The notes under the pieces: generated by a model
The model's input: the letters and a program-made list of their open reading frames with translations, nothing else
Database searches by the model: none
What the model was told of the DNA's origin: nothing
Assembly: GCF_001278805.1 (NCBI RefSeq)
Contig: NZ_CP012602.1
Span: 351,001 to 415,000 of the forward strand
Length of the DNA stretch: 64,000 nucleotides
Direction of reading: 5' to 3'
DNA from: Bacillus sp. FJAT-18017
Lineage (GTDB): Bacteria > Bacillota > Bacilli > Bacillales > Cytobacillaceae
In this document: in pieces, positions 1-8,996 of the stretch
Layout: every line of letters begins with the position of its first letter
Numbering within the stretch: the stretch's first letter is position 1
Position numbers and translations under genes: made by a program

Positions 1-2
1 TG

Positions 3-428
3 AATCGTTTCTTTTTCAAAAACCCGCGTCTTGCCGGAATTCTTGTGTCGGCGGCTGGACCATTTAGCAATCTCTTGCTTGGCACACTTGGCCTATTGGC
101 TTACCTTTTTATCATGAAATATACAGTCGGGGGAGTATTCGCCGAGACATTGATAAGTTTTCTCTGGTTGTTCTTTGGAGTTAACCTATTGCTGTTCCTG
201 TTCAACCTGCTGCCATTTCCGCCACTTGACGGTTACCGGATTCTAGAGGATTTTGCTCCAAACGGGCTGAGGGCGAAGATGACTCAGTACGAGCAATATG
301 GAGCACTTATTTTCCTGATTCTTGTCCTTACTCCGCTTGGGGATTATACGATATCACCGCTTTTCGGAAGTGTCTTGCCTGCTCTTCAAGAGGTGTTATT
401 TGAATTTTTTGTACAGTTTTTTAGATAA
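3..428 (+). CDS. ywhC: Site-2 protease family protein (YwhC-like), 5' end cut off
   Basis: The window opens inside this gene, so only the last 141 residues are seen, open from the first in-frame codon. Several strongly hydrophobic segments alternate with short loops, and the motif NLLPFPPLDGYRIL matches the third conserved motif of S2P-type intramembrane zinc metalloproteases (N-x2-P-x-P-P-L-D-G), whose Asp is a zinc ligand. The HExxH motif would lie upstream of the window. The next genes are ywhD and pbpG, the same order as in B. subtilis, which supports the YwhC assignment. The substrate is unknown. Family call is firm; the gene name rests on synteny. Confidence 0.85.
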   Translation, partial: NRFFFKNPRLAGILVSAAGPFSNLLLGTLGLLAYLFIMKYTVGGVFAETLISFLWLFFGVNLLLFLFNLLPFPPLDGYRILEDFAPNGLRAKMTQYEQYGALIFLILVLTPLGDYTISPLFGSVLPALQEVLFEFFVQFFR

Positions 429-463
429 CTTTAACTACTGTTGTTGCTGGGAGGTAGTTTGAT

Positions 464-973
464 ATGGAAGAAAAAAAGAAAAAGGTTGGTTTTAATATTA
501 TCAAGACCGATCCTCTTGATAATCATAAAGGCTTTGGCAAGGGATCGTTGACGCTGGACAATATTTCACCAGTTATCATTGATGTTGAAGATGCCGAAGC
601 TATCATTGATGTTGGCGCAATGCATGCAAGAAGTGCAGTTGAAAAAGGAATCAAGTTCCTGGCCAATAAGGATGAAGTCCCGGATGCCAAGCTGTATTGG
701 CTCGTTTGGGTTACAATTGACCGCAATGAGAATGGGCCATATTATGCCGGCGTTACTGCTTGTGAAATGACTGTAAACCGGGAAATCCGGCGCGGCTATA
801 AGTCGCTTCCGGAGCATGTCAATCGGATGGATAAATCACTCAAACGCCATATTATTGTCGAGCATATGGATGATAAATCGAAAAAAATTCTTGCCGACTT
901 CCTAAAAGGGCACAATGAGGCATTTTGGGACAATTCGTCGACTGAGCTGAAAACCGGTCTTGGCGAAGAATAA
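464..973 (+). CDS. ywhD: YwhD family protein
   Basis: A 169-residue soluble protein with a lysine-rich N terminus and no signal peptide or membrane segment. It starts at an ATG preceded by GGGAGGTAG, 36 bases after the S2P gene, so the two are probably co-transcribed. It matches in length and position the YwhD family of Bacillaceae, found between the S2P protease YwhC and PbpG; no biochemical function is established for it that I know of. An intrinsic terminator follows directly and separates it from the convergent pbpG. Confidence 0.8.
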   Translation: MEEKKKKVGFNIIKTDPLDNHKGFGKGSLTLDNISPVIIDVEDAEAIIDVGAMHARSAVEKGIKFLANKDEVPDAKLYWLVWVTIDRNENGPYYAGVTACEMTVNREIRRGYKSLPEHVNRMDKSLKRHIIVEHMDDKSKKILADFLKGHNEAFWDNSSTELKTGLGEE

Positions 974-989
974 CAAAGGCAGGCATAGG

Positions 990-1024
990 AAGAGCCGGGG
1001 CATAGCTGCTCCGGCTCTTTTTTG
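990..1024 (+). terminator. Intrinsic terminator after ywhD
   Basis: A 9-bp GC-rich stem (AAGAGCCGG / CCGGCTCTT) closes a 12-base loop and runs into six T residues. It lies 16 bases after the ywhD stop and before the end of convergent pbpG. Confidence 0.85.
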
Positions 1025-1042
1025 TAGAAACCTCTTAATATT

Positions 1043-3115
1043 TTAGTCTCCCCAATTCCAAAGCTTCTTGTACCATGATTTTTTATCGGCACCGCCCGGC
1101 TTCGCGCCAGGTATCAATTCATTATGATCAAGATGGTCAGTGCAATATTCATCAGGCTCCGTTCCGGAAACAAAGTACGTAAACCTTCTAACCGGGCACC
1201 CCTTCGTTGCAAGCTTCCCATTGACTGGATCGATATGAACCCCGGTTACGCCGTCCTTTGGCGGTTTGAATGATTTGACCGGTTTACCCTGCAATGCGTC
1301 TTCCATAAACTTAGCCCAAATTTTCTTGGCATAGGATTTTTCAGCGACCTTCTCAATCTTGCGAGCATCATCATACCCGGTCCAGACAGCTGAAACGAGC
1401 TGGGGCGAATAGCCAATCATCCAGCTGTCAGTAGGAGTGGAACCTGATTTGCCAGCATAAGGCCGAGTCAGGCCTTTTACAATTGTGCTTCCCGTTACAC
1501 TTGCATAGCCGTTAAGCTTCGTATCAAATACACCGGTCATCATATTCGTCATGACATAGGCTTTTGCTGGATCTAAATATGTTTCCTCCTCAGCATCCTT
1601 TTCATAAATGATTTTCCCTTCCGATGTTTCAACCCGGGTAATCAACGTTGGTTCAATATACTTGCCTCCATTGGCAAACATGCCATAAGCATTGGCCATT
1701 TCTATTGCCCGGACTCCAGAGGTTCCAAGAGCAAGAGAAGGAACACTGGCCATTTTTGTTGATATTCCAAACTTTTTGGCTGTTTCAGCGAGTGTCTCCT
1801 GGCCAAGGAACAGATGGGTTTTGACAGCATAGACATTGTCGGATAAAGCCAATGCCTGTGCAAGAGTAATATCGCCATTGGCATATTTGTTATTGTAGTT
1901 ATGAGGTGTATAATCAGGATCTCCGTTTTCAAACCGGAATGTTGTCAGTTCGCTCCTCATTGTAGTCGCGGGTGTATAGCCATTACCTAACGCTGCGTAA
2001 TAAAGAAATGGCTTAATTGTTGAGCCAGGTTCCCGGAGAGCCTGAACAGCCCGGTTAAATGGGCTTTTTTCATAATCACGGCCGCCAACCATAGCCTTGA
2101 TATGGCCATTTTTTGGGTCAACAGCAACTAGAGCAGCCTGAATTTCAGAATCAGCTGCAACAATTGATTTAATTTGCTTTTCTGCAGCTTCCTGCTGTTT
2201 TTGGTCCAATGTTGTAAAAACTCTAAGGCCTCCAAGCTCGATTGTACGCTCATCGATACCAAGCTGGTAGCGCAGAGCATTTGCCACAGCATCCTGGAAG
2301 TAGGGTGCCGCTTTTAGCTCACGATTCGGGTCCGTTCCGGTCAGGGCAAGTTCCTCTTTTGCAGCCGCTTTTGCTTCAACTGTTTTTATATAACCGTTCT
2401 CTGCCATTGCATTTAGGATAATTCCCTGGCGCTGTTTTGCTTTTTCCATTGATGCGAAGGGAGAGTAGGCTCCTGGCCCTTTTGGGATTCCCGCAAGCAT
2501 TGATGCTTCCGCAAGGGATAAGTCCGAAGCATTTTTCCCAAAATAATACTGGCTTGCCGCCTGGATTCCATAGGCTCTATTTCCGTAATAAATAGTATTA
2601 ATATATCCTTCAAGTATTTGTTCCTTGGAATAATTCATTTCAAGCCGTATCGCATATAAGGCTTCCCGCAGTTTTCTGCTCCATGTTTTATCATGCTCAA
2701 GAAACAGGTTCCGGGCATATTGCTGGGTAACGGTGCTCGCGCCCTGTACCTTTTCAAATGCCTTGATGTCGGCAAGAGCGGCTCCGGCAATTCGTTTCAG
2801 GTCAAACCCTTTATGCTCAAAAAACTTCTTATCTTCTATGGATATGGTAGCCTCGATAAGATAAGGGGAAACATCATCAAGCTTCACCCAATATCTTTTC
2901 TGTCCAGTATTGGTTTCACCAATGACCTTTCCATCATCGGAGAAGTAAAGGGTGGACTGTGGTACTGCGAGTGGGGGTGAACCTAACACCCTAGCATAAA
3001 TGAGAACCCCGAATACTAGAACCGTGGCTATTCCCATCATGATTAGGCTAAGGAAAACGCCTGCCCGCACATATTTTACTGCATGCTTTAAACCTTTGCC
3101 TGTGATTGCTTCCAT
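1043..3115 (-). CDS. pbpG: Bifunctional class A penicillin-binding protein PbpG
   Basis: Polymerises glycan strands and crosslinks peptides at the outer face of the membrane. After a short cytoplasmic tail and one membrane helix (about residues 17-40), the GT51 glycosyltransferase domain shows EDKKFFEHKG (near 94) with its catalytic Glu and QGASTVTQQYARN (near 123). The transpeptidase domain has the three active-site motifs STIK (S365), SDN (S425) and KSG (K556). The ATG at 3115 is chosen over an earlier in-frame ATG because it follows GGGGTGAAGAG and gives 690 residues, close to the usual size. B. subtilis pbpG occupies the same place beside ywhC-ywhD and is forespore (sigma-F) controlled; I found no clear sigma-F site here. 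Confidence 0.92.
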   Translation of the reverse strand: MEAITGKGLKHAVKYVRAGVFLSLIMMGIATVLVFGVLIYARVLGSPPLAVPQSTLYFSDDGKVIGETNTGQKRYWVKLDDVSPYLIEATISIEDKKFFEHKGFDLKRIAGAALADIKAFEKVQGASTVTQQYARNLFLEHDKTWSRKLREALYAIRLEMNYSKEQILEGYINTIYYGNRAYGIQAASQYYFGKNASDLSLAEASMLAGIPKGPGAYSPFASMEKAKQRQGIILNAMAENGYIKTVEAKAAAKEELALTGTDPNRELKAAPYFQDAVANALRYQLGIDERTIELGGLRVFTTLDQKQQEAAEKQIKSIVAADSEIQAALVAVDPKNGHIKAMVGGRDYEKSPFNRAVQALREPGSTIKPFLYYAALGNGYTPATTMRSELTTFRFENGDPDYTPHNYNNKYANGDITLAQALALSDNVYAVKTHLFLGQETLAETAKKFGISTKMASVPSLALGTSGVRAIEMANAYGMFANGGKYIEPTLITRVETSEGKIIYEKDAEEETYLDPAKAYVMTNMMTGVFDTKLNGYASVTGSTIVKGLTRPYAGKSGSTPTDSWMIGYSPQLVSAVWTGYDDARKIEKVAEKSYAKKIWAKFMEDALQGKPVKSFKPPKDGVTGVHIDPVNGKLATKGCPVRRFTYFVSGTEPDEYCTDHLDHNELIPGAKPGGADKKSWYKKLWNWGD

Positions 3116-3289
3116 CTCTTCACCCCGTTTCTGTAAAGGGAAATTGGACCCAATTAGGGCCATATCAACAGTATGAAAAGAATGGAAGTGTTTTAAACAT
3201 TTTATTGAAGAGAATGAATATTTTTCTTGCTTTTTTGTTAGGGTATTTTATACTTTTTTAGATGTTTGCATTTCCTTTTTGGCAAGTGT

Positions 3290-3318
3290 TTGCATTCACC
3301 CTTTTGGGGAAGTATAGC
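3290..3318 (+). promoter_or_regulatory. Candidate sigma-A promoter of speE
   Basis: TTGCAT (3290-3295) and TATAGC (3313-3318) are separated by 17 bases, about 90 bases before the speE start. The intergenic region between divergent pbpG and speE is otherwise AT-rich. Moderate match only. Confidence 0.45.
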
Positions 3319-3409
3319 AATAGAGACCTGTAAAAAGCCGGCCGTGCTCTAGATGTATTGCAGGGCTAGAGTGTTCATTGGCAAATTTCACTTTGAAAGG
3401 AAGATGGAT

Positions 3410-4240
3410 ATGGGAGGACTATGGTTCACCGAAAAACAGACTGAAAACTTCGGTATTACAATGAAGATTAAGCAAACTTTACATACAGAACAGACGGAAT
3501 TCCAGAAGCTTGAAATGGTTGAAACAGAAGAATGGGGAAATATGCTTCTTCTCGATGGTATGGTAATGACATCGATAAAGGATGAATTCGTTTATCATGA
3601 AATGGTTGCGCATGTACCGTTGTTCACTCATCCGAATCCTGAAAATGTCCTCGTGGTAGGCGGCGGGGATGGCGGGGTCATCCGCGAAGTGCTAAAACAC
3701 CCACAAGTAAAAAAGGCGACACTTGTCGATATTGATGGGAAAGTCATCGAATACTCAAAGAAATATTTGCCGGAAATCGCCGGGAAACTCGAAGATCCCC
3801 GGGTTGAAGTGAAGGTAGGCGATGGTTTTATGCATATTGCCGAAAGTGAAAATGACTACGATGTAATCATGGTCGACTCTACAGAACCCGTTGGCCCAGC
3901 AGTGAATCTTTTTACAAAGGGGTTTTATGCTGGTATTTCCAAAGCTTTAAAGGAAGATGGGATATTTGTTGCTCAATCGGACAACCCGTGGTTCAAGGCG
4001 GATTTAATCCGGGACGTACAGCGCGATGTTAAAGAAATTTTCCCAATTACCCGCCTCTATATTGCAAACATCCCAACTTATCCAAGCGGCATGTGGGCAT
4101 TCACAATCGGTTCGAAAAAATACGATCCACTACAAGTTTCTGATGACCGTTTCCATGATATTGAAACGAAATACTATACAAAAGAACTTCACAAAGCAGC
4201 CTTTGTTCTGCCGAAATTTGTTGCTGACCTTGTAAAGTAG
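3410..4240 (+). CDS. speE: Spermidine synthase (polyamine aminopropyltransferase)
   Basis: Transfers the aminopropyl group of decarboxylated S-adenosylmethionine to putrescine. The Rossmann methyltransferase-like fold shows the nucleotide loop [12 protein letters not shown] (82-93), the acidic VDIDGKV that binds the cofactor (106-112), and the catalytic region DSTEPVGPA (156-164). The ATG at 3410 gives 276 residues and follows AAAGGA at good spacing; two earlier in-frame ATGs lack this. speB follows 116 bases downstream, so putrescine made from agmatine is used by the adjacent enzyme. Confidence 0.95.
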   Translation: MGGLWFTEKQTENFGITMKIKQTLHTEQTEFQKLEMVETEEWGNMLLLDGMVMTSIKDEFVYHEMVAHVPLFTHPNPENVLVVGGGDGGVIREVLKHPQVKKATLVDIDGKVIEYSKKYLPEIAGKLEDPRVEVKVGDGFMHIAESENDYDVIMVDSTEPVGPAVNLFTKGFYAGISKALKEDGIFVAQSDNPWFKADLIRDVQRDVKEIFPITRLYIANIPTYPSGMWAFTIGSKKYDPLQVSDDRFHDIETKYYTKELHKAAFVLPKFVADLVK

Positions 4241-4356
4241 AAACGAAATTTTTATATACAGTGACATAGCTTTTGTCGTATTTTATATACAGTGAATAAA
4301 TTTCAGCGGGGGAGGCGCAGTCTCCCTCTCGCTTTGCATGGAAAGGATAATGAAGT

Positions 4357-5229
4357 ATGCGTTTTGATGAGAGCTATTCAGGCAATGTCTTTATTAAAAG
4401 CCATCCCAATTTTGAAGAAAGCAAGGTTGTTCTCTATGGGATGCCAATGGACTGGACAGTCAGCTTCCGTCCAGGGTCACGTTTCGGCCCTACAAGAATT
4501 CGCGAGGTATCAGTTGGGCTAGAAGAGTACAGCCCATACCTTGACCGAGATCTTGTGGATTTAAACTATTTTGATGCTGGGGATATTCCACTTCCGTTCG
4601 GTAACGCTCAGAAGAGCCTTGATGCGATTGAAGAGTTTGTTGACCAGGTGTTGGCTGCGGGCAAGTTCCCGCTCGGCATGGGCGGTGAGCATCTTGTTTC
4701 TTGGCCAGTCATGAAGGCGGTTTACAAGAAATACCCTGATTTGGCAATCATTCATTTTGATGCCCATACCGACCTGCGTGAACACTATGAAGGCGAGCCG
4801 CTATCACACTCGACGCCAATTCGGAAAATTGCCGAGCACATCGGCCCTCACAATGTTTATTCGTTTGGAATCCGCTCTGGTATGAAGGAAGAGTTCGATT
4901 GGGCAAAAAGTGTCGGAATGCATATTTCAAAATTCGACGTCCATCAGCCGCTGAAGGAAATTTTGCCGAAGCTTGCCGGGCGTCCGGTTTATGTCACAAT
5001 CGACATCGATGTACTTGATCCGGCACATGCTCCAGGAACAGGTACGGTTGATGCAGGCGGCATTACCTCCCGTGAGCTGCTTGCTTCTATCCATGAAATT
5101 GCCCGCTCGGAAGTTAAGGTTGTAGGCGCCGATCTTGTTGAAGTTGCACCTATATATGATCCATCCGAGCAAACGGCCAACACGGCAAGCAAAATGATCC
5201 GTGAAATGCTGCTCGGCTTTGTGAAATAA
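4357..5229 (+). CDS. speB: Agmatinase
   Basis: A cytosolic ureohydrolase that splits agmatine to putrescine and urea. The dinuclear Mn-binding residues of the arginase family are all present: GGEH (H112), DAHTD (135-139) and DIDVLDP (216-222). At 290 residues it is full length. It starts at an ATG after AAAGGATAATGAAGT and ends 20 bases before a strong terminator. Together with speE it forms a two-gene polyamine unit, as in B. subtilis. Confidence 0.95.
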   Translation: MRFDESYSGNVFIKSHPNFEESKVVLYGMPMDWTVSFRPGSRFGPTRIREVSVGLEEYSPYLDRDLVDLNYFDAGDIPLPFGNAQKSLDAIEEFVDQVLAAGKFPLGMGGEHLVSWPVMKAVYKKYPDLAIIHFDAHTDLREHYEGEPLSHSTPIRKIAEHIGPHNVYSFGIRSGMKEEFDWAKSVGMHISKFDVHQPLKEILPKLAGRPVYVTIDIDVLDPAHAPGTGTVDAGGITSRELLASIHEIARSEVKVVGADLVEVAPIYDPSEQTANTASKMIREMLLGFVK

Positions 5230-5249
5230 GCAAGTGTAAATAGAGAGGA

Positions 5250-5285
5250 AAGTGCCTGTTTCAATCCGAAGCAGGCACTTTTTGA
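5250..5285 (+). terminator. Intrinsic terminator after speB
   Basis: Stem AAGTGCCTG / CAGGCACTT with an 11-13 base loop, followed by a run of five T. Ends the speE-speB unit. Confidence 0.9.
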
Positions 5286-5357
5286 ATTGTAGGGACAGGA
5301 AGGATATAATAAGTTAGTGGTTTTATCCCGATAAACGTAGAGCTGGTTTGAAAATCA

Positions 5358-5366
5358 TGATATAAT
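5358..5366 (+). promoter_or_regulatory. Extended -10 promoter candidate for ywiB-argS
   Basis: TGATATAAT is a perfect extended -10 element (TGn plus TATAAT). The hexamer 17 bases upstream (TAGAGC) is a poor -35, which fits an extended -10 promoter. It lies about 120 bases before the ywiB start. Confidence 0.45.
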
Positions 5367-5488
5367 GCCATATTTATAAGGTGACTGTTTTCACGTTTAA
5401 TGTTGGTTTTCTAGTAGAGTGATTGGAGCGGCAATCAGCAGACATATTTAAAACAGCAAATAAGATAGATAGTAAAGGAAGTGGCCGG

Positions 5489-5917
5489 ATGGATCCGAAG
5501 CCAGTTATTGTTACGGTCAGTACGGCGATTACCCAGGACGGCGCTAAGGATGAAATCGTCACTGGAGGAAACGGCTTTTTTTATGAAAAAGATAATGAAG
5601 CCTATCTTCAGTATGAGGAACTCACAGCAGAAGGAAATGTGCGCTCGATACTTAAAATGGAAAGCGGCAAAGCGCTGCTGTTAAGAAGCGGTGCTGCCAA
5701 GATGCGGCTCCCATTCCGCCTTGGTGAGGAGACACGGGGCAGCTATGAGACTCAATACGGGACTCTTCCTGTTTCAGCCGTTACCGACCGGCTTGCTCAG
5801 GCAATCCGTGAAAACGGGCGGGGTGGAATATTCAGGCTGAAATATGACTTGATGATAGCGGGAGCACCCGCTGGTACATATAGCTTGGCAATCATGTTTG
5901 AGGAGGAAGAGCAATGA
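5489..5917 (+). CDS. ywiB: DUF1934 family protein YwiB
   Basis: A 142-residue cytosolic protein of the DUF1934/YwiB family, predicted to form a small calycin-like beta barrel; no function is known to me. The ATG at 5489, preceded by AAAGGAAGTGG, is chosen over an upstream in-frame ATG because it gives the family length and start ([10 protein letters not shown]). Its stop overlaps the argS start codon (ATGA), so translation of the two is coupled. Confidence 0.85.
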   Translation: MDPKPVIVTVSTAITQDGAKDEIVTGGNGFFYEKDNEAYLQYEELTAEGNVRSILKMESGKALLLRSGAAKMRLPFRLGEETRGSYETQYGTLPVSAVTDRLAQAIRENGRGGIFRLKYDLMIAGAPAGTYSLAIMFEEEEQ

Positions 5918-7584
5918 ACTTAGTTGAACAGGTGCAACAAAACTTAAAAAATGAAATTAAAGCTGCCGTGCTTAAAGCAGGAGTGGCTGCGGAAGAGCAG
6001 ATTCCGGATGTACTATTGGAAACGCCAAAGGACAAAGCCCATGGGGACTATTCCACCAATATGGCGATGCAGCTTGCACGCGTGGCAAAAAAAGCACCGC
6101 GTGCGATTGCCGAAGCAATTGTAGCTAATTTTGATCAGTCTAAAGCATCGATTGAAAAAATTGAGCTTGCAGGACCAGGCTTTATTAATTTTTACTTGAA
6201 TAATAGCTATTTGACTGGATTAATCCCAGCCATCCTTGAAGCTGGAGACGCGTATGGAGAAACGAATACTGGCAGGGGCCAGAGAATTCAGGTTGAGTTT
6301 GTATCGGCAAACCCGACCGGCGACCTCCACCTTGGCCATGCGCGTGGTGCGGCTGTTGGCGACTCGCTGTCAAATATACTTGCAAAAGCAGGCTATGAGG
6401 TTTCGCGGGAATATTATATCAATGATGCAGGCAACCAGATCAATAACCTTGCGCTTTCCGTTGAGGCACGCTATTTCGAGGCACTCGGAATGGAAAAGGG
6501 AATGCCTGAAGATGGGTATCATGGTGAGGATATTAAGGAAATCGGCAAGCAGCTTGCAGCTGAACATGGGGACAAGTTCGTCTCAATGCCTGAGGAGGAG
6601 CGCTTCAACTTTTTCCGTGAGCATGGCCTGAAAGTTGAGATGGCAAAGCTGAAAAAGGACCTGGAGGATTTCCGCGTACCGTTTGATGTCTGGTACTCGG
6701 AAACGTCTCTCTACCATAATGGAAAAATTGATTCGGCATTAAAGACGCTTCGAGAAAATGGCCACATTTTTGAGGAGGAAGGAGCGACCTGGCTGCGCTC
6801 AACTCCGTTTGGTGATGATAAGGACCGCGTCTTGATCAAGCAGGATGGTTCCTATACATACCTGACTCCTGATATTGCCTATCATAAGGACAAGCTTGAT
6901 CGTGGCTTTGAAAAGCTGATTAACGTGTGGGGAGCAGACCACCACGGCTATATCCCGCGTATGAAGGCGGCCATTCAGGCACTGGGCTATGATAAGGATG
7001 TCCTGGAAGTTGAAATTATTCAGCTCGTACATCTTTACAAGAATGGCGAGAAAATGAAAATGAGCAAGCGAACCGGAAAAGCTGTTACCATGCGTGAGCT
7101 CGTCGAAGAGGTTGGCCTTGATGCGACCCGCTACTTCTTTGCAATGCGCTCAGCCGATACACATATGGATTTTGACCTGGATCTTGCTGTTTCCCAGTCG
7201 AATGATAATCCTGTCTATTATGCTCAATACGCTCATGCTCGTATTTCAAGCATATTGCGACAAGCTTCGGAACAAGGCTTCACAGTTGAAACGGATGTCG
7301 ATTTATCACAGGTTTCTTCCGAAAAGGAAATTGATTTGCTTAAAAAACTTGGCGAATTTCCTCAGGCTGTTGGTGAAGCGGCTGAAAAGCGTACACCGCA
7401 CCGGATTGCCAATTATGTGTTTGATTTAGCATCCGCATTCCACAGCTTCTATAATGCGGAAAAGGTTGTTGACCCTGAACAGGCGGAAAGGACTAAAGCC
7501 CGCCTGGCTCTAGTAAGGTCGGTTCAAATTACAATAAAAAATGCTTTATTACTTATCGGTGTTTCTGCACCTGAAAGAATGTAA
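5914..7584 (+). CDS. argS: Arginyl-tRNA synthetase
   Basis: A class I aminoacyl-tRNA synthetase charging tRNA-Arg. The 556-residue protein has the N-terminal Add-1 domain, the HIGH-type signature HLGHARG (139-145), the KMSK-type signature [11 protein letters not shown] (near residue 390) and the C-terminal DALR anticodon-binding domain ending at [13 protein letters not shown]. The start ATG overlaps the stop of ywiB. A terminator follows within 10 bases of the stop. Confidence 0.97.
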   Translation: MNLVEQVQQNLKNEIKAAVLKAGVAAEEQIPDVLLETPKDKAHGDYSTNMAMQLARVAKKAPRAIAEAIVANFDQSKASIEKIELAGPGFINFYLNNSYLTGLIPAILEAGDAYGETNTGRGQRIQVEFVSANPTGDLHLGHARGAAVGDSLSNILAKAGYEVSREYYINDAGNQINNLALSVEARYFEALGMEKGMPEDGYHGEDIKEIGKQLAAEHGDKFVSMPEEERFNFFREHGLKVEMAKLKKDLEDFRVPFDVWYSETSLYHNGKIDSALKTLRENGHIFEEEGATWLRSTPFGDDKDRVLIKQDGSYTYLTPDIAYHKDKLDRGFEKLINVWGADHHGYIPRMKAAIQALGYDKDVLEVEIIQLVHLYKNGEKMKMSKRTGKAVTMRELVEEVGLDATRYFFAMRSADTHMDFDLDLAVSQSNDNPVYYAQYAHARISSILRQASEQGFTVETDVDLSQVSSEKEIDLLKKLGEFPQAVGEAAEKRTPHRIANYVFDLASAFHSFYNAEKVVDPEQAERTKARLALVRSVQITIKNALLLIGVSAPERM

Positions 7585-7592
7585 TGACTTGT

Positions 7593-7619
7593 CCCTCCGT
7601 GAATTCGGAGGTTTTTTTC
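7593..7619 (+). terminator. Intrinsic terminator after argS
   Basis: Six-bp stem CCTCCG / CGGAGG with a six-base loop, followed directly by seven T. Confidence 0.85.
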
Positions 7620-7633
7620 TATTTTTGCTTTCC

Positions 7634-7663
7634 GGATAAAAGCCCGTTTTTTGGTAAATAGTA
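7634..7663 (+). promoter_or_regulatory. Candidate sigma-G promoter of sspH
   Basis: GGATA (7634-7638) and AATAGTA (7657-7663) are 18 bases apart and each differs by one base from the sigma-G consensus (GHATR and CATNNTA). The site lies about 30 bases before the sspH ribosome binding site. SspH of B. subtilis is known to be forespore-expressed, which makes this plausible. Confidence 0.4.
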
Positions 7664-7694
7664 TACAGGACAAAATTATTGAGGGGTGGATCTC

Positions 7695-7880
7695 ATGAAT
7701 GTAGGGCGTGCAAAGGAGATTATGGAGTCTGCTGATAATATAAATGTAACCTATGAAGGAAAACGGGTTCTAATTCAAAATGTAGATGAATCCGCGAAAA
7801 TGGCAAGGATTTATTGGAAAGAAGATCCCGAGCAAGAGCGTGATGTTCCTGTCCTCAATTTAATCGAAGATGTGGATTGA
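7695..7880 (+). CDS. sspH: Small acid-soluble spore protein, H type
   Basis: A 61-residue protein beginning MNVGRAKEIMES, typical of the SspH family of minor SASPs of the spore core; the downstream ARIYWKEDPEQE segment also fits the family. The ATG at 7695 lies six bases after GAGGGGTGG and is chosen over an in-frame ATG nine bases earlier that lies inside the ribosome binding site. It is a single-gene unit between two hairpins. Its precise role in the spore is unknown even in model species. Confidence 0.88.
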   Translation: MNVGRAKEIMESADNINVTYEGKRVLIQNVDESAKMARIYWKEDPEQERDVPVLNLIEDVD

Positions 7881-7888
7881 AGAATACT

Positions 7889-7926
7889 TAAAGCGGCCCC
7901 CTAGTTAAAAGGAGGCCGCTTTATAT
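7889..7926 (+). terminator. Hairpin terminator after sspH
   Basis: Nine-bp stem AAAGCGGCC / GGCCGCTTT with a 14-base loop; the T tract is weak. It could act in both directions between sspH and uvsE, although uvsE ends about 90 bases away. Confidence 0.6.
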
Positions 7927-8017
7927 CTGTCAGAGGCATGATTAGCTCTGTTTCCAGGTGCTGTGAAACTCAATCTGTGTAACAAGAAAAGCGGGTGGTG
8001 CCTGGCACTGTCGCTTT

Positions 8018-8974
8018 CTATTTCCACTCAATTGCAGCACCGCCAACCCGCTTGACACCACGTATAGCGGCCACTTCAGGAACAAGCTTAAGGAGAGCCT
8101 GATCCTTTGCTTTTGCTTCAATCATCAAGTCAACATCCTGATTTATCTCCCTGAGCAGCTTTAAAAGCGGCATGAGGAAATCTATATCGACAAAATCGGC
8201 ATGAGCACGATAAAGCTTGTCAGATTTCGGAGAAGAGATATGGATTTTGGGAACCTGCGGCTTGTTAGCCCATGTCGAATAAACTAGTGGCAGTACCTCT
8301 TCTAAGGGGCGCTCTGAAGAGTTTGCCATGTGATGATGATAATCAAAGGCAAGCGGGATATCCTCTTTTAAACACACCGAAAGAGTTTCTTCAGTTGTAT
8401 ATGTTTTGTCATCGTTCTCAAGCGTCATCATCTCCTTTATATGAACAGGAAGACGCTTTATATTTTCATGGAATCTCTCAAGTGCCGCCTCCTTATCACC
8501 ATAAGCACCACCAACGTGAATATTATGGGTTCCGAGGCGTTCCAGTCCCATGCAGTCAAACATCCGGTAATGGTACTTCATATCCCTGACCGCATTCACC
8601 GTTATCTCCTCTTTTGGGGAGGTGAAAAGAGTATACTGGTTGGGATGAAAACTGACCCTTAGTTGATACTTTTTTACAAACGAACCGATTTCCAGCCATT
8701 CAGCCTTAAAAGGCGAGGCGAAGTCCCAGCTTGCTTCAGGGTGTGTAGCGAGTGGGACAATTGAACTTGAAAGCCGATATACCTCAATCCCGTGAGACAC
8801 GTTGTAATAAAGCATCCGCAGCGTATTTTTTAAGTTTTCTGCTGTAATAGCAAGCAGCTTTTCCTGGCGTTCCTCTTTGCCCAGGAGTTTATAGCGGGCA
8901 AACGTCATCGTCCGGGAGGGTGACGCTTCCCAGAGGGAAAGAGCCGTGGAAACATACCCAAATCTTATTTTCAA
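8018..8974 (-). CDS. uvsE: UV DNA damage endonuclease UvsE
   Basis: A 318-residue TIM-barrel endonuclease of the UvdE family that nicks DNA 5' of UV photoproducts, an alternative to nucleotide excision repair. Family hallmarks visible are the N-terminal MKIRFGYVSTALSLW, the metal-site segments SFHPNQYTLFTSP, NIHVGGAYGDK, LENDDKTYT and LAFDYHHHMAN, and KIHISSPK. The stop of the upstream gene on the same strand lies 22 bases before its start, so it is probably co-transcribed with the cardiolipin synthase-like gene. B. subtilis has the same pair (ywjD-ywjE). Confidence 0.93.
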   Translation of the reverse strand: MKIRFGYVSTALSLWEASPSRTMTFARYKLLGKEERQEKLLAITAENLKNTLRMLYYNVSHGIEVYRLSSSIVPLATHPEASWDFASPFKAEWLEIGSFVKKYQLRVSFHPNQYTLFTSPKEEITVNAVRDMKYHYRMFDCMGLERLGTHNIHVGGAYGDKEAALERFHENIKRLPVHIKEMMTLENDDKTYTTEETLSVCLKEDIPLAFDYHHHMANSSERPLEEVLPLVYSTWANKPQVPKIHISSPKSDKLYRAHADFVDIDFLMPLLKLLREINQDVDLMIEAKAKDQALLKLVPEVAAIRGVKRVGGAAIEWK

Positions 8975-8996
8975 ACAATCTCCCCCTGGTAAAAGT